This document shows positions 44,381-53,283 of a stretch of 64,000 nt of DNA, piece after piece. Every line of letters begins with the position of its first letter. Within the stretch, counting starts at the first letter, position 1. The translations under genes were made by a program, and so were the position numbers. Origin of the DNA: Candidatus Villigracilis propinquus (GTDB lineage Bacteria; Chloroflexota; Anaerolineae; Anaerolineales; Villigracilaceae); NCBI GenBank assembly GCA_016714565.1, contig JADKDM010000033.1, forward strand, positions 1 to 64,000, given 5' to 3'. The notes under the pieces are model-generated. The model was not told where the DNA came from and ran no database searches. It saw only the letters and a list, made by a program, of their open reading frames with translations.

Positions 44381-45424
44381 TTGATTCTATCTGATCGAAG
44401 AAAACGTGTCACCATCAAAGATGTAGCGCAGGCGGCGGGTGTTTCCACCCAAACCGTTTCGCGCGTAATGAACAAGTATTCGTATGTGTCGGGGGAAACG
44501 CGCCAGCGGGTTGAAGCGGTGGTTCAGCAATTAGGCTATAACCCGAGTGCCCTTGCACGCAGTTTGAGTCAGCAGCGCAGTTATACATTGGGAGTAGTTA
44601 CCTTTGGATTGAAATACATCGGTCCATCACGCACTATCAATGGCATAGCCGACAAAGCAGACGAACTTGGCTACATGCTTTTGATGAAGGAACTTGATAA
44701 CTTCAACAGTAGTAGCATAGATGAAGTAATTGATTCTCTGCTTGCCCGCCAGGTGGATGGAATATTATGGGTGGCGCCTGAAATTGGGGATAACCATAGT
44801 TGGGTTGCGGAGAAGAATTCTACGACCTCAGTACCGATATTGTTCCTGGCTATGAAACCGCGCGATAGTATTTCAAGTGTATCCACTGATAATTTCCAGG
44901 GTGCGGTGATGGCAGTTAAGCACCTGTTGACCTGTGGGCGGAAAAAGATCGGACATATTTCAGGCCCGCTGAACTGGTGGGAAGCAGATGAACGCAAACG
45001 TGGCTGGCGCGAGACTTTGAGCGCCGTTGGTTTTGATACCTCAGATTACTGCTGTGCAGAAGGCAACTGGTCATCTGCCAGCGGGGAGCAGGCTTTTATT
45101 CATTTGATGCAAAAATTCCCAGATGTAGACGCTGTCTTCGTTGCCAATGACCAAATGTCCCTGGGTGTGCTGCGCGAAGCGATCCGCCGGGGTATTCGTG
45201 TACCGGAGCAATTGGCAGTCATCGGCTTCGATAACATTCCCGAATCCGCATATTTTTATCCCTCACTAACTACCATTTATCAAGATCTCCAGTTGCTCGG
45301 TGAGCAAGCAGTCCAAGTTATTGTGGAGATGATCCAGGCTCGGCAGGGGAACCGATCTGTTATAGCACGATCAAGGTTTATTCAACCAACCCTTGTTGTT
45401 CGTGAAAGTTCGGGATGTGTTTGA
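44381..45424 (+). CDS. LacI-family transcriptional regulator
   Basis: A 347-residue repressor-type regulator. The TTG start gives the usual short N-terminus before the helix-turn-helix VTIKDVAQAAGVSTQTVSRV and hinge helix NPSALARSLSQQ. The effector domain is a periplasmic-binding fold: TLGVVTFGLKYIGPS, DGILWVAP, VPILFLAMKP, SVSTDNFQGAVMAVKHLL, GRKKIGHISGP, DAVFVANDQMSLGVLREA, VIGFDNIPESAYFYPSLT. It sits between the two-component/binding-protein group and the sugar importer. It carries a good operator in front and probably controls itself and perhaps the importer. The sugar is not identifiable, but galactofuranose-like or related pentose/hexose ligands fit the context. Confidence 0.93.
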   Translation: MILSDRRKRVTIKDVAQAAGVSTQTVSRVMNKYSYVSGETRQRVEAVVQQLGYNPSALARSLSQQRSYTLGVVTFGLKYIGPSRTINGIADKADELGYMLLMKELDNFNSSSIDEVIDSLLARQVDGILWVAPEIGDNHSWVAEKNSTTSVPILFLAMKPRDSISSVSTDNFQGAVMAVKHLLTCGRKKIGHISGPLNWWEADERKRGWRETLSAVGFDTSDYCCAEGNWSSASGEQAFIHLMQKFPDVDAVFVANDQMSLGVLREAIRRGIRVPEQLAVIGFDNIPESAYFYPSLTTIYQDLQLLGEQAVQVIVEMIQARQGNRSVIARSRFIQPTLVVRESSGCV

Positions 45425-45508
45425 TCATGTTTCGTCAAATTGATTAGGCGAAAATATGGATGTAAATGAGAAGGAGGTGTGTTGGAAGAGATAATGAAAT
45501 TAAAAAGA

Positions 45509-45550
45509 GAAGTGCTCGCTTATTGATTGGCGTCTCCAAGCAAGCACTTC
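45509..45550 (+). promoter_or_regulatory. structured leader before sugar-binding protein gene
   Basis: The 230-base gap 45425-45655 contains GAAGTGCTCGCTT (45509-45521) pairing with AAGCAAGCACTTC (45538-45550), one mismatch, and a second short hairpin CCTCCGCAAGGAGG (45611-45624) just before the gene. No T run follows the first stem. It may be a regulatory leader, a 5' stabiliser or a transcription-factor site. Confidence 0.4.
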
Positions 45551-45655
45551 AGGGAAAAGATGCCCATCTGAGAAAGGCACTCACCCGTGCCCCAATTATA
45601 GTGTAAGAAAACCTCCGCAAGGAGGAACACAGTGATCCATCAAGGAGAGAAGATC

Positions 45656-46636
45656 ATGTTTAAAAAATTAGCTTTTCTGATCATACTTGCTTCCATGATT
45701 TTGACCGCATGCCAACCTGCTGTTGCGACCGAAGCCCCGGCCAAGGTTTGGACGTATGCTGATATGACCGTCGGTTTCCTACAGACTGGTTCTGAGGGTG
45801 GTTGGCGCGCTGCGAATACCGCTTCCTTCAAGGAAACCGCTGAGCAATTGGGCCTTACCCTCAAATTCTATGATTCGCAAAATGATCTGGCCAAACAAGT
45901 GGCTGGTTTCCAACAATTCATCGAGGATCCCGAAGTTGACGTGATCATCATGTCGCCTCTTGAAGTTACCGGTTGGGAACAGGTTTTGAAGGATGCCCAA
46001 GCCGCTGGAAAACCCGTCATTCTTTCAGACCGCCGCATCGACGGTTTTGAAGATCTGTATGTCTCTTTCATCGGCGCTGACTTCGTTGAAGAAGGCCGCA
46101 AAGCCGGTACTGAAATGTGCAAACTGCTTGAAGGCAGCGAAAGCAAGAACGTTTGGGAATTGGTTGGTAATGTAGGTGCCGCTCCTGCCATTGACCGCGG
46201 AAAAGGTTTCCGTGAGACCGCTGAAGCTTGCGGTATCACGGTCGTCAACAGCCAGACCGCTAACTGGAGTGTTGTCGAAGGCAAGCAGGTCACTGAAGCC
46301 TGGTTGAAAGAAAGCAAGGATGTCCAGGGTATCTTCGGTCAGAACGATGAAATGGCATTTGGTGCCATCGAAGCCCTCAAGGAAGCCGGTCTCGTACCCG
46401 CAGTTGATGTCAAGATCATTTCTGTGGATGCCACCGCTGGCGCCTTCCAAGCCATGCTTGACGGTACCTTGAATGTGACTGTTGAATGCAATCCTCTGCT
46501 CGCCCCTCAGGTTTACGAAGCCGCGCTCGCTGCTCTTAATGGTGAAGCACTTCCCAAGTGGATTCCTTCACAGGAAAGTGTATTCTACATGGACGACCCG
46601 AATCTGAAAGACATTGCAGCGGGTCGCAAATACTAA
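45656..46636 (+). CDS. YtfQ-like sugar ABC transporter substrate-binding lipoprotein
   Basis: A 326-residue binding protein. The ATG at 45656 follows CAAGGAGAGAAG; an in-frame GTG at 45632 lacks a site. The signal peptide MFKKLAFLIILASMIL ends in lipobox LTAC (Cys ~19) and a short Ala/Thr linker. Diagnostic YtfQ features: VGFLQTGSEGGWRAANT, QLGLTLKFYDSQNDLAKQ, MSPLEVTGWEQVLKDAQAAG, ILSDRRIDG, FIGADFVEEGRKAGT, GQNDEMAFGAIEALKEAG, VECNPLLAPQVYEAAL. It is a paralogue of the protein at 43173 and is the first gene of a complete importer. The long, structured gap after it suggests differential expression from the ATPase and permeases. Confidence 0.92.
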   Translation: MFKKLAFLIILASMILTACQPAVATEAPAKVWTYADMTVGFLQTGSEGGWRAANTASFKETAEQLGLTLKFYDSQNDLAKQVAGFQQFIEDPEVDVIIMSPLEVTGWEQVLKDAQAAGKPVILSDRRIDGFEDLYVSFIGADFVEEGRKAGTEMCKLLEGSESKNVWELVGNVGAAPAIDRGKGFRETAEACGITVVNSQTANWSVVEGKQVTEAWLKESKDVQGIFGQNDEMAFGAIEALKEAGLVPAVDVKIISVDATAGAFQAMLDGTLNVTVECNPLLAPQVYEAALAALNGEALPKWIPSQESVFYMDDPNLKDIAAGRKY

Positions 46637-46695
46637 AATTTTGAATCTCATCTGCTACATCTTGGGGAATTGCAGATCAGACCCAGATACATATG

Positions 46696-46729
46696 GATTG
46701 GGAAGCGAAGTTTTCTTCGCTTCCCAATC
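46696..46729 (+). promoter_or_regulatory. strong hairpin between binding-protein and ATPase genes
   Basis: Perfect 15-bp stem GATTGGGAAGCGAAG (46696-46710) / CTTCGCTTCCCAATC (46715-46729) with loop TTTT. No T run follows directly. It probably stabilises the upstream message or attenuates read-through, giving more binding protein than membrane parts. Confidence 0.7.
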
Positions 46730-46763
46730 GTTCAAAAAATTTGTTTACAAAAGGCAGGCAGGC

Positions 46764-48287
46764 ATGTCTGAGGCAGATCAAAATATACTTAGTATGGAAG
46801 GCATAAGCAAAGCCTTCCCAGGTGTGAAAGCGCTTGACGATGTAAGCTTGTCTCTAAAAAAAGGTGAGATTCTCTGTCTGGTAGGCGAAAACGGCGCAGG
46901 GAAATCCACCTTGATGAAAGTATTAACCGGGGTGGATAAGCCTGATTCGGGCAGAATAATTTTTGACGGCAAGGAAATTCAGGCGAAATCTCCGCAACAT
47001 GCTCAGTCTCTGGGGATCAGCACGGTGTATCAGGAAATCAATCTCTGTACCAACCTCACGGTTGCAGAAAATATTTTACTTGGGCGTGAACCTCAAAAAA
47101 TGCGACGGATCGACTGGGTCAAAATGGACGCCCTGGCTAGTGACACCCTCAAACGCTTGCTGGGCGTTGACATTGATGTCACCCAGCCGTTGGGTTCCTA
47201 TACGGTTGCTATTCAGCAGATGGTAGCAATTGCCCGCGCGCTCTATGTCGAGTCTGCGAAAATCCTCATTCTGGATGAGCCTACCTCCAGCCTTGATGTT
47301 AATGAAACAGCGCAACTCTTCAAAGTGATGCGGAAACTGAAAAGCGAAGGTGTGGGCATTATTTTTATCACACACTTTATCGGGCAGATCTACGAAATTT
47401 CTGACAGGATCACCGTCTTGCGGAATGGAAAACTGGTCGGAACGTATGAAACAACTTCGATCAACCGCGTTGGACTAATCTCAAAAATGATCGGCCGCAG
47501 TTTAGCCGAGTTCGACGAAATGACAAAAATAAAACTGGAAAGCAGCAAACATATTAAAAGTGAAGCCTTACTGCAAGCCAAAGGATTTGGATTAACCGGG
47601 GCGATTCAACCTTTTGATCTGGATTTACATGCCGGGGAAGTTGTCGGCTTGGCGGGACTTCTCGGTTCGGGGCGTACAGAAACGGCAAATATATTGTTCG
47701 GCTCAGACAAAGCCGACACAGGTTCCATTACGATGAGCGGCTCTGTCGTTCAGGATTATTCTCCGCTAAGTTCCATCAAACGCGGTGTCGCTCTCTGCCC
47801 CGAAGATCGCAAAGCGGCAGGCATTGTAGATGACCTATCGGTTAGGGAAAATATCATTCTTGCCATTCAGGCTAGCAAGGGCTGGTTTAAATATTTGAGT
47901 CTGCCGGAACAATATGAAATTGCAGAGAAGTATATTAAATTACTTAATATCGCCACCCCGTCGGCAGATCAGCCGATTAAAAACTTGAGTGGAGGAAATC
48001 AGCAAAAGGTGATCCTGGCTAGGTGGCTGGCGATCAATCCCCAAATACTCATCCTGGATGAACCCACCCGCGGAATTGACGTAGGCACCAAAGCTGAAAT
48101 ACAAAAGCTAGTGCTGTCGTTTGCAGAAGATGGCAAGTCCTGTGTATTTATTTCTTCTGAATTGGAAGAAGTGCTGCGTACCAGCCATCGCATTGTAGTT
48201 TTGCGTGAACGTGAAAAGGTCGCCGAGTTTGCCGGTGAAGTGGATGAGAATACGATTATCCACGCGATTGCAGGGAGTGAAGCATGA
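46764..48287 (+). CDS. sugar ABC transporter ATP-binding protein, YtfR/RbsA-like (two ATPase domains)
   Basis: A 507-residue tandem ABC ATPase. The start MSEADQN at 46764 is chosen because it begins at the conserved N-terminus; the upstream in-frame extension covers the hairpin. NBD1: Walker A VGENGAGKSTLMKVLTG (~40-55), IQQMVAIARAL in place of a full LSGG, Walker B ILILDEPTSSLDV, and TH in FITHFIGQ. NBD2: degenerate Walker A LAGLLGSGRTETANIL, then LCPEDRKAAGIV, signature LSGGNQQKVILARWL and Walker B LILDEPTRGIDVG. This pattern is normal for the carbohydrate uptake-2 group. Its stop overlaps the next permease start (ATGA-type overlap at 48284). It drives uptake through the two permeases that follow. 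Confidence 0.93.
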   Translation: MSEADQNILSMEGISKAFPGVKALDDVSLSLKKGEILCLVGENGAGKSTLMKVLTGVDKPDSGRIIFDGKEIQAKSPQHAQSLGISTVYQEINLCTNLTVAENILLGREPQKMRRIDWVKMDALASDTLKRLLGVDIDVTQPLGSYTVAIQQMVAIARALYVESAKILILDEPTSSLDVNETAQLFKVMRKLKSEGVGIIFITHFIGQIYEISDRITVLRNGKLVGTYETTSINRVGLISKMIGRSLAEFDEMTKIKLESSKHIKSEALLQAKGFGLTGAIQPFDLDLHAGEVVGLAGLLGSGRTETANILFGSDKADTGSITMSGSVVQDYSPLSSIKRGVALCPEDRKAAGIVDDLSVRENIILAIQASKGWFKYLSLPEQYEIAEKYIKLLNIATPSADQPIKNLSGGNQQKVILARWLAINPQILILDEPTRGIDVGTKAEIQKLVLSFAEDGKSCVFISSELEEVLRTSHRIVVLREREKVAEFAGEVDENTIIHAIAGSEA

Positions 48288-49354
48288 AAAAAACTACACA
48301 ACTATCATTCACATGGAGGAAGATTACGGAGAGCCGGCTCTTTTTCCCAATTTTAGCTTTGTCCCTGATCCTACTCTTTGACTTTATTTTCATCCCCGGG
48401 TTTTTCACCATTGAGAACAGGGAAGGAAACTTACATGGAAGCCTGATCGATATCTTTCGAAACGGCTCGACGGTAATGATCCTGGCGATTGGCATGACGC
48501 TGGTCATCGCAACTGGCGGTGTGGATCTATCTGTTGGCGCAACCATGGCGATTGCAGCTTCCGTAGCGGGAATTTTGATGAACCCATCCGCATTAAACAA
48601 CGAAGTTTTTTTTGTTACGGACCCTAATTACACCTTTCAACCGCTTTGGTTGGTGATTACCGCGGCTCTGGCTGTATCCCTCATCTGCGGATTATGGAAT
48701 GGCGTGTTGGTAGCCTATATGAGAATCCAGCCGATGGTGGCAACGTTGATCCTAATGATTTCCGGGCGAGGGATCGCGCAGTTAATTACAAACGGTCTTC
48801 GGGTACAGATTACCTATAAGCCGTATGCATTTATCGGACAAGGTTGGATCATCTTGCCGTTTTCTCTCTACCTGGTTGCCATCGTGTTTGCCATTACCTG
48901 GTTCCTGACTCGTAAAACTGCCATTGGGATGTTCATCGAATCAGTGGGAATTAATTTCCGCTCCAGCTTTTTCAGCGGCATTGATGAAAAGAAGATCAAG
49001 CTGCTGGTTTATACGTTTTGCGGTTTTTGTGCAGGCATCGCTGGCTTGGTCGCCAGCTCAAATATCAAAACATCTGATGCAAATAACATCGGTCTGACTA
49101 CTGAACTGGATGCGATCCTTGCCGTGGTGATCGGTGGAACAGCCATGGCGGGTGGACGTTTTTCTCTGCTTGCCAGTATGGTTGGCGCTTTAGTAATGCA
49201 GGCTATTACGCAATCCATGTATGCAATTGGTGTACCCGCGTTTGCTCTGCAAGCGATCAAAGCTGTGGTGGTGATCTTTGTGATCTTGCTCTATTCAGAC
49301 CAGGTTAAAAACTTTGTCCGAAAGATCAGTGCGCCTAAAAAAGAGGTGGTTTAA
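48284..49354 (+). CDS. sugar ABC transporter permease, YtfT-like
   Basis: A 356-residue polytopic inner-membrane permease of the RbsC/YtfT type. Characteristic segments: NGSTVMILAIGMTLVIATGGVDLSVG (here noted as MTLVIATGGVDLSVG, ~70-85), VAYMRIQPMVATLILM, SGRGIAQLI, AIGMFIESVGINFRSSFFSGI and AVVIGGTAMAGGRFSL. Between the first helices there is a longer periplasmic loop (NPSALNNEVFFVTDPNYT), a feature of YtfT relatives. It overlaps the ATPase stop by four bases and precedes the second permease by two bases. The presence of two different permeases with one tandem ATPase is the YtfT/YjfF pattern. Confidence 0.92.
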   Translation: MKKTTQLSFTWRKITESRLFFPILALSLILLFDFIFIPGFFTIENREGNLHGSLIDIFRNGSTVMILAIGMTLVIATGGVDLSVGATMAIAASVAGILMNPSALNNEVFFVTDPNYTFQPLWLVITAALAVSLICGLWNGVLVAYMRIQPMVATLILMISGRGIAQLITNGLRVQITYKPYAFIGQGWIILPFSLYLVAIVFAITWFLTRKTAIGMFIESVGINFRSSFFSGIDEKKIKLLVYTFCGFCAGIAGLVASSNIKTSDANNIGLTTELDAILAVVIGGTAMAGGRFSLLASMVGALVMQAITQSMYAIGVPAFALQAIKAVVVIFVILLYSDQVKNFVRKISAPKKEVV

Positions 49355-49356
49355 CC

Positions 49357-50955
49357 ATGTCTCAAACGATAGGTAGTTTTATTTCCAAAAACCGTAAGTT
49401 TATTCCATTAATTTCCACGGCTTTATTGGCACTGGTGGCATATGGGATCGGAGCCTACTTTTTCGTTGGCATGCGGAATCCGCAGGTGTTTTTTAACCTG
49501 TTTCGAAATAGTTCATGGCTCTTGATAAGCGGTATCGGAATGACCTTTGTCATCCTAACTGGTGGCATTGACCTTTCAGTGAGCGGTGTGGTGGCGCTTA
49601 CGACAGTAGCCTCTGCGGTCTTACTTCGCGAAGGTTGGAATCCGTGGTTTGTGGTTTTTCTCATGCTGGTAATGGGAATGGCTCTGGGTGCGACCATGGG
49701 CAGTTTTATCACCTACTTAAAAGTTCAGCCATTTATCGCCACTCTGGCAGGGATGTGGTTTGCCCGTGGAATGTGTTTCTTTATCAGTGATGATGCCGTC
49801 ACCATTGATGAGCCCATTTTTCAAATTCTTGGCAAGACAAAGATATTGATCCCCGGGTTGAAAGAGTTGGCTGATCAACAGGGAACTCCAGCGCCATATA
49901 TTTCCATCCCCGTTATCGTTGCGTTTACCCTGTTGGGCATTGCGATCTTTGTTGCCCACTACACAAGGTTTGGCAGAACGGTTTATGCCATTGGCGGCAA
50001 TGAAGGCAGGAATGAACAATCCGCTCGATTAATGGGGTTACCAGTCAACAGAACCAAAATGCTGGTGTACACCTTCAACGGGTTTTGCTCTGCATTGGCT
50101 GGGCTTTCATTTAGCCTTTTTGTTTCTTCTGGTCATGGCTTGTATGCCCCTGGACTCGAGTTGGAGGTTATTGCCTCAGTTGTGATGGGTGGAACCATGC
50201 TGACTGGCGGTTCTGGATACGTGTTCGGGACATTCTTCGGGGTTTTGGTCCTCGCTGTAACCCAAGCTCTTATCCAGTTCATCGGTTCATTGAGTTCCTG
50301 GTGGACAAAGATCGTCATTGGCATTCTTACGCTTACGTTCATTGGAGTACAAACCGTATTGGCAAATCGAAAAAGCGGAAAGACTGCTCAGACTACACAA
50401 GAATTAGTGGCGCTTCATCGCAAACAGCAAAGGCTCGCGCTTGGAATTGGCATTTTTGTTGTCTTGGCTGTGGCAACCATTTTCTCTGTTTCCAAATTCA
50501 GAAGCAGCTCTACGAATGTAACTACTGCCGATTCCCAGTGTGTCGTAGCACCATTTCGCGAAGTTGAAGCCGCAAATCTTGTAAAAGATGGCGCAGTCAT
50601 TGTATATCACCGGACTGCTGGGCCGCAATGTGTGGATGAGTTGTTTGCGATCTATCCTGATGGCCGGGTCACAGGGAGTGATGGTGTGAAAGAGGTGGAG
50701 AAACAGATCGCTCCTGAAGAAGTGGAACAGTTACTTGTTGCTATTAGTGTAGAGCACCTATGGTTTACGAATGAGATATACAGTACATACCTTAATCCAT
50801 GCAGGCAATGTTTCGCGCACTATATCGATATTTCATACAACGGTCAGGCGAAATCTGCAACCGGTGTGGATGGCACAACTGCCATGCCTCCAGGCTATGC
50901 ATTTGCCCTGGCTGAGATCAGGCCTTTGCTTCCAGAAATTAATCCTGCGCCCTAG
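49357..50955 (+). CDS. sugar ABC transporter permease, YjfF-like, with C-terminal extracytoplasmic domain
   Basis: Residues 1 to ~335 form a normal permease: ISGIGMTFVILTGGIDLSVS, FITYLKVQPFIATLAGMWFARGM (split), TVYAIGGNEGRNEQSARLMG and VMGGTMLTGGSGYVFG. The protein is 532 residues, about 200 longer than usual. After a basic linker (ANRKSGKTAQTTQELVALHR) an additional helix LALGIGIFVVLAVATIF is followed by a ~140-residue soluble part with QCVVAPFREVEAANL, VIVYHRTAGPQCVDELFAIY, DGRVTG and a CRQC pair. The extension has the look of small secreted domains that start with a 'V..Y...GG.C......I..DG' pattern; no function known to me. No frameshift or start site separates it, so it is a real fusion in this sequence. 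Confidence 0.88.
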   Translation: MSQTIGSFISKNRKFIPLISTALLALVAYGIGAYFFVGMRNPQVFFNLFRNSSWLLISGIGMTFVILTGGIDLSVSGVVALTTVASAVLLREGWNPWFVVFLMLVMGMALGATMGSFITYLKVQPFIATLAGMWFARGMCFFISDDAVTIDEPIFQILGKTKILIPGLKELADQQGTPAPYISIPVIVAFTLLGIAIFVAHYTRFGRTVYAIGGNEGRNEQSARLMGLPVNRTKMLVYTFNGFCSALAGLSFSLFVSSGHGLYAPGLELEVIASVVMGGTMLTGGSGYVFGTFFGVLVLAVTQALIQFIGSLSSWWTKIVIGILTLTFIGVQTVLANRKSGKTAQTTQELVALHRKQQRLALGIGIFVVLAVATIFSVSKFRSSSTNVTTADSQCVVAPFREVEAANLVKDGAVIVYHRTAGPQCVDELFAIYPDGRVTGSDGVKEVEKQIAPEEVEQLLVAISVEHLWFTNEIYSTYLNPCRQCFAHYIDISYNGQAKSATGVDGTTAMPPGYAFALAEIRPLLPEINPAP

Positions 50956-51043
50956 TCGGTAGGGCTGCAATGCTTTCCTGTTTAGAAACGAATGAATTAG
51001 TTTTGTTTGACCGTAAAAATTTATCATCCAAGGAGAAGGAAAG

Positions 51044-51976
51044 ATGACTGTTAGAAAGATACTAATTCCAGCCCTCCTGGCTTATCTTTTTTTTAGTTTT
51101 GCCTGCGTGTATATTGTTTTGCCGGAAGGATTGGAAACTCCGGAAGCTGTAGTAGAAGGTGCGGAGTTAAAAGCATGGAATGCAGTAGTGACGAATGTGG
51201 GCAGGTCTGATGCGGGAGATCTACACATCGATATCACGATTCGGAATGATACGGGTGATTGGAGCACGATGCAAGCTGTGCCAGAAAAGCCTGCTGTACT
51301 CACCTCTAGTGACGGAAAAACTACAAATTGCACTACTGTATTTCTTGGAACCGGTGGACACCGTCTGGCACCAGGTTTTCAAACCCGAGGCTACACCACC
51401 GGCAAGAAGGATGATCTACAAACCCAGCTTATTTATGTCGAGTGTAAGGACGCAACAGCTGATGCAGGTTCCAAACTCTCGATCGAATATGAAAGTTTCG
51501 GTGGCATCTTGGATGACTATGATCCGGAAGCCAATAAGACCGAGGGAGTATTGGAACTAAACCTTGACGAGGTTGTTACGGATCTCGCCTACCCAATCGC
51601 TGTACCAGTAGATGATTTGATCCAGGATGCAGGCATCAGCATTACTGCGTTGAGCGAAAATGTGGTCAATCTGCTCGATGTTCAACGCACGGATACAGGT
51701 TTCCAGTTTACATGGCAAAACTTTAACCCAACGAAGTTCCCCCTAAAAACGCACCTCGGAACTCCGCCGGTCATCGGCGCTGACGGCATCATTTATGGTT
51801 TTTATGAATCTCTGGATATCGTGCCTATCCCAATCACTCCACCAAATGAAAAGGTGGAATGGACGACTGAAGTCGCGGTTCCTATGGACGTCAAAGGGTT
51901 TTACATCCTACTCAGCGTAGAGACCAATAAACCACGCACCTACGTGAACTACCTTATTAATATAAGTGATAAATAA
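51044..51976 (+). CDS. hypothetical lipoprotein
   Basis: A 310-residue secreted protein. The start follows AAGGAGAAGGAAAG. The signal segment ILIPALLAYLFFSFAC ends with a possible lipobox Cys (~21). The body is rich in beta-strand-like alternation (LHIDITIRNDTGDWSTMQAV, KLSIEYESFGGILDDYD, GVLELNLDEVV) with a Cys at ~97 and another near 145. I do not recognise a family. A domain of DUF4352-like immunoglobulin character is conceivable from the 'DITIRNDTGD' pattern but unproven. It lies between the sugar importer and a thioredoxin/CcdA pair; its two cysteines after the lipobox could be partners of that redox pair, which is inference. Confidence 0.7.
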   Translation: MTVRKILIPALLAYLFFSFACVYIVLPEGLETPEAVVEGAELKAWNAVVTNVGRSDAGDLHIDITIRNDTGDWSTMQAVPEKPAVLTSSDGKTTNCTTVFLGTGGHRLAPGFQTRGYTTGKKDDLQTQLIYVECKDATADAGSKLSIEYESFGGILDDYDPEANKTEGVLELNLDEVVTDLAYPIAVPVDDLIQDAGISITALSENVVNLLDVQRTDTGFQFTWQNFNPTKFPLKTHLGTPPVIGADGIIYGFYESLDIVPIPITPPNEKVEWTTEVAVPMDVKGFYILLSVETNKPRTYVNYLINISDK

Positions 51977-52015
51977 ATAGCTGTAACCATAAAAATATTT
52001 ACTGAGGATATCACT

Positions 52016-52591
52016 TTGAATCTTCTTAGAACTATGATGATTTCACTAGCTTTTATCTTAACGGTATCTGCCTGTGCAGGCACACAGGTAGATACCGTTA
52101 GCTCGCCTGCGGCACCAACAGAGATCTTTCCGTCTGCCGTTGCAACACCAGACTGGTTCGATATGGAGTTGGTTGATGCCCAGACCGGCGAAACATTCAC
52201 CATGAACGATTATGCAGGAAAGGTCGTTCTTCTTGAAACAATGGCAATCTGGTGCCCGAATTGTGTTGTTCAAGGCAATGAAATCAGAAATCTTCACAAA
52301 TTACTTGGAAACCCAGATGATCTGATCTCAGTCAGCCTGGATGTTGATATCAATGAAGACAATGCCGCACTCAAGGAATATGCGTACGGATATGGCTTTG
52401 ACTGGCATTTTGCCATTGCCCCCTTGGAAGTTGCCCGTGCGCTTGGGAACTTATATACTGCCCAGTATTTAAATCCGCCGCTCGCTCCTATGCTGATCAT
52501 TGATCGTAAAGGCAACGTTCATCATCTTGAATACGGCATTAAAGACGCGGCAACTCTCCAGGCGGCTGTTGAGCCTTACCTCGCAAAGTAG
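52016..52591 (+). CDS. TlpA-like thioredoxin-fold lipoprotein
   Basis: A 191-residue envelope thioredoxin-fold protein. The TTG start at 52016 gives the longer signal; an ATG at 52034 is an alternative. The signal peptide ends in lipobox VSAC (Cys ~20). The active-site motif is WCPNC (about residues 80-84) after VVLLETMAI, and the cis-Pro loop is LAPMLIIDRKGNVHH. Size and layout fit extracytoplasmic TlpA/ResA-type thiol reductases. It is followed two bases after its stop by a CcdA-like membrane protein, the standard partner that supplies electrons from cytoplasmic thioredoxin. The pair probably maintains reduced thiols or haem-binding sites outside the membrane. Confidence 0.87.
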   Translation: MNLLRTMMISLAFILTVSACAGTQVDTVSSPAAPTEIFPSAVATPDWFDMELVDAQTGETFTMNDYAGKVVLLETMAIWCPNCVVQGNEIRNLHKLLGNPDDLISVSLDVDINEDNAALKEYAYGYGFDWHFAIAPLEVARALGNLYTAQYLNPPLAPMLIIDRKGNVHHLEYGIKDAATLQAAVEPYLAK

Positions 52592-52593
52592 CA

Positions 52594-53265
52594 ATGATGC
52601 TCAACCTGACGATTACATCCATACTCCTTGGCTTATTAACTACCGCTAGTCCATGTATATTGCCGCTTTATCCAGGTTTTCTGGCATATTTGGGCGGGCA
52701 AAATGAGATAGGCAGGCAAAAATACTTCCTTGGTTTTTTCGTGCTAGCTGGAGTGTTAAGTATGATGATCGCTCTCGGCGGACTGATTGCTTTGCTGGTA
52801 GTTCCCATCGGCAGCGTGCTGCTTTATATCATCCCACTGGCAGACCTTTTGATTTTTATCCTTGGAATTCTACTTTTACTTAATTTCAATCCGTTTAAAA
52901 AGCTCCCCCAAATTCAACTGCCTTTATTCCAGCACCCATACAGCAATGCTTATGTATACGGTTTACTTTATGGTCCAATTGCGCTCCCTTGCTCTGGTCC
53001 AATGGTAGTCAGCATCTTCGCCTTATCTTTTACAGCCGGAGAAGCTTTTAGCCAACTGTGGGCTTTTCTTTGTTTCGGGCTGGGACTTGGCATACCACTC
53101 CTTGTGCTTTCGTTTTTATCCGCTGCCCTCCAACGTCAATTGACTGTCATTTTTGCCCGTCATAGCCGAATGGTCAATCTTATCGGTGGCATCCTTTTGA
53201 TAGGCGTGTCCATTTATGACCTGAGTAAGAACTGGGAATTATTGAGATTATTTATTAGGGCTTGA
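52594..53265 (+). CDS. CcdA-like (DsbD transmembrane domain) thiol:disulfide transporter
   Basis: A 223-residue six-helix membrane protein. The two functional cysteines are in TTASPCILPLYPGFLAYLGG (Cys ~22) and YGPIALPCSGPMVVSI (Cys ~134), each next to Pro as in CcdA/DsbD-beta. Helices run from LTITSILLGLL to MVNLIGGILLIGVSIYDL. It moves reducing equivalents from the cytoplasm to the adjacent TlpA-like lipoprotein. The start ATG lies two bases after the upstream stop; GCAAAGTAGCA gives a weak site, consistent with translational coupling. Confidence 0.9.
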   Translation: MMLNLTITSILLGLLTTASPCILPLYPGFLAYLGGQNEIGRQKYFLGFFVLAGVLSMMIALGGLIALLVVPIGSVLLYIIPLADLLIFILGILLLLNFNPFKKLPQIQLPLFQHPYSNAYVYGLLYGPIALPCSGPMVVSIFALSFTAGEAFSQLWAFLCFGLGLGIPLLVLSFLSAALQRQLTVIFARHSRMVNLIGGILLIGVSIYDLSKNWELLRLFIRA

Positions 53266-53283
53266 GGCTTTGCGGACTCTAAA

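Noticed and set aside
46614..46763. 50-residue N-terminal extension of the YtfR-like ATPase
   Set aside because: The extra sequence covers the intergenic hairpin and has no similarity to the family; ATG at 46764 begins the usual N-terminus.
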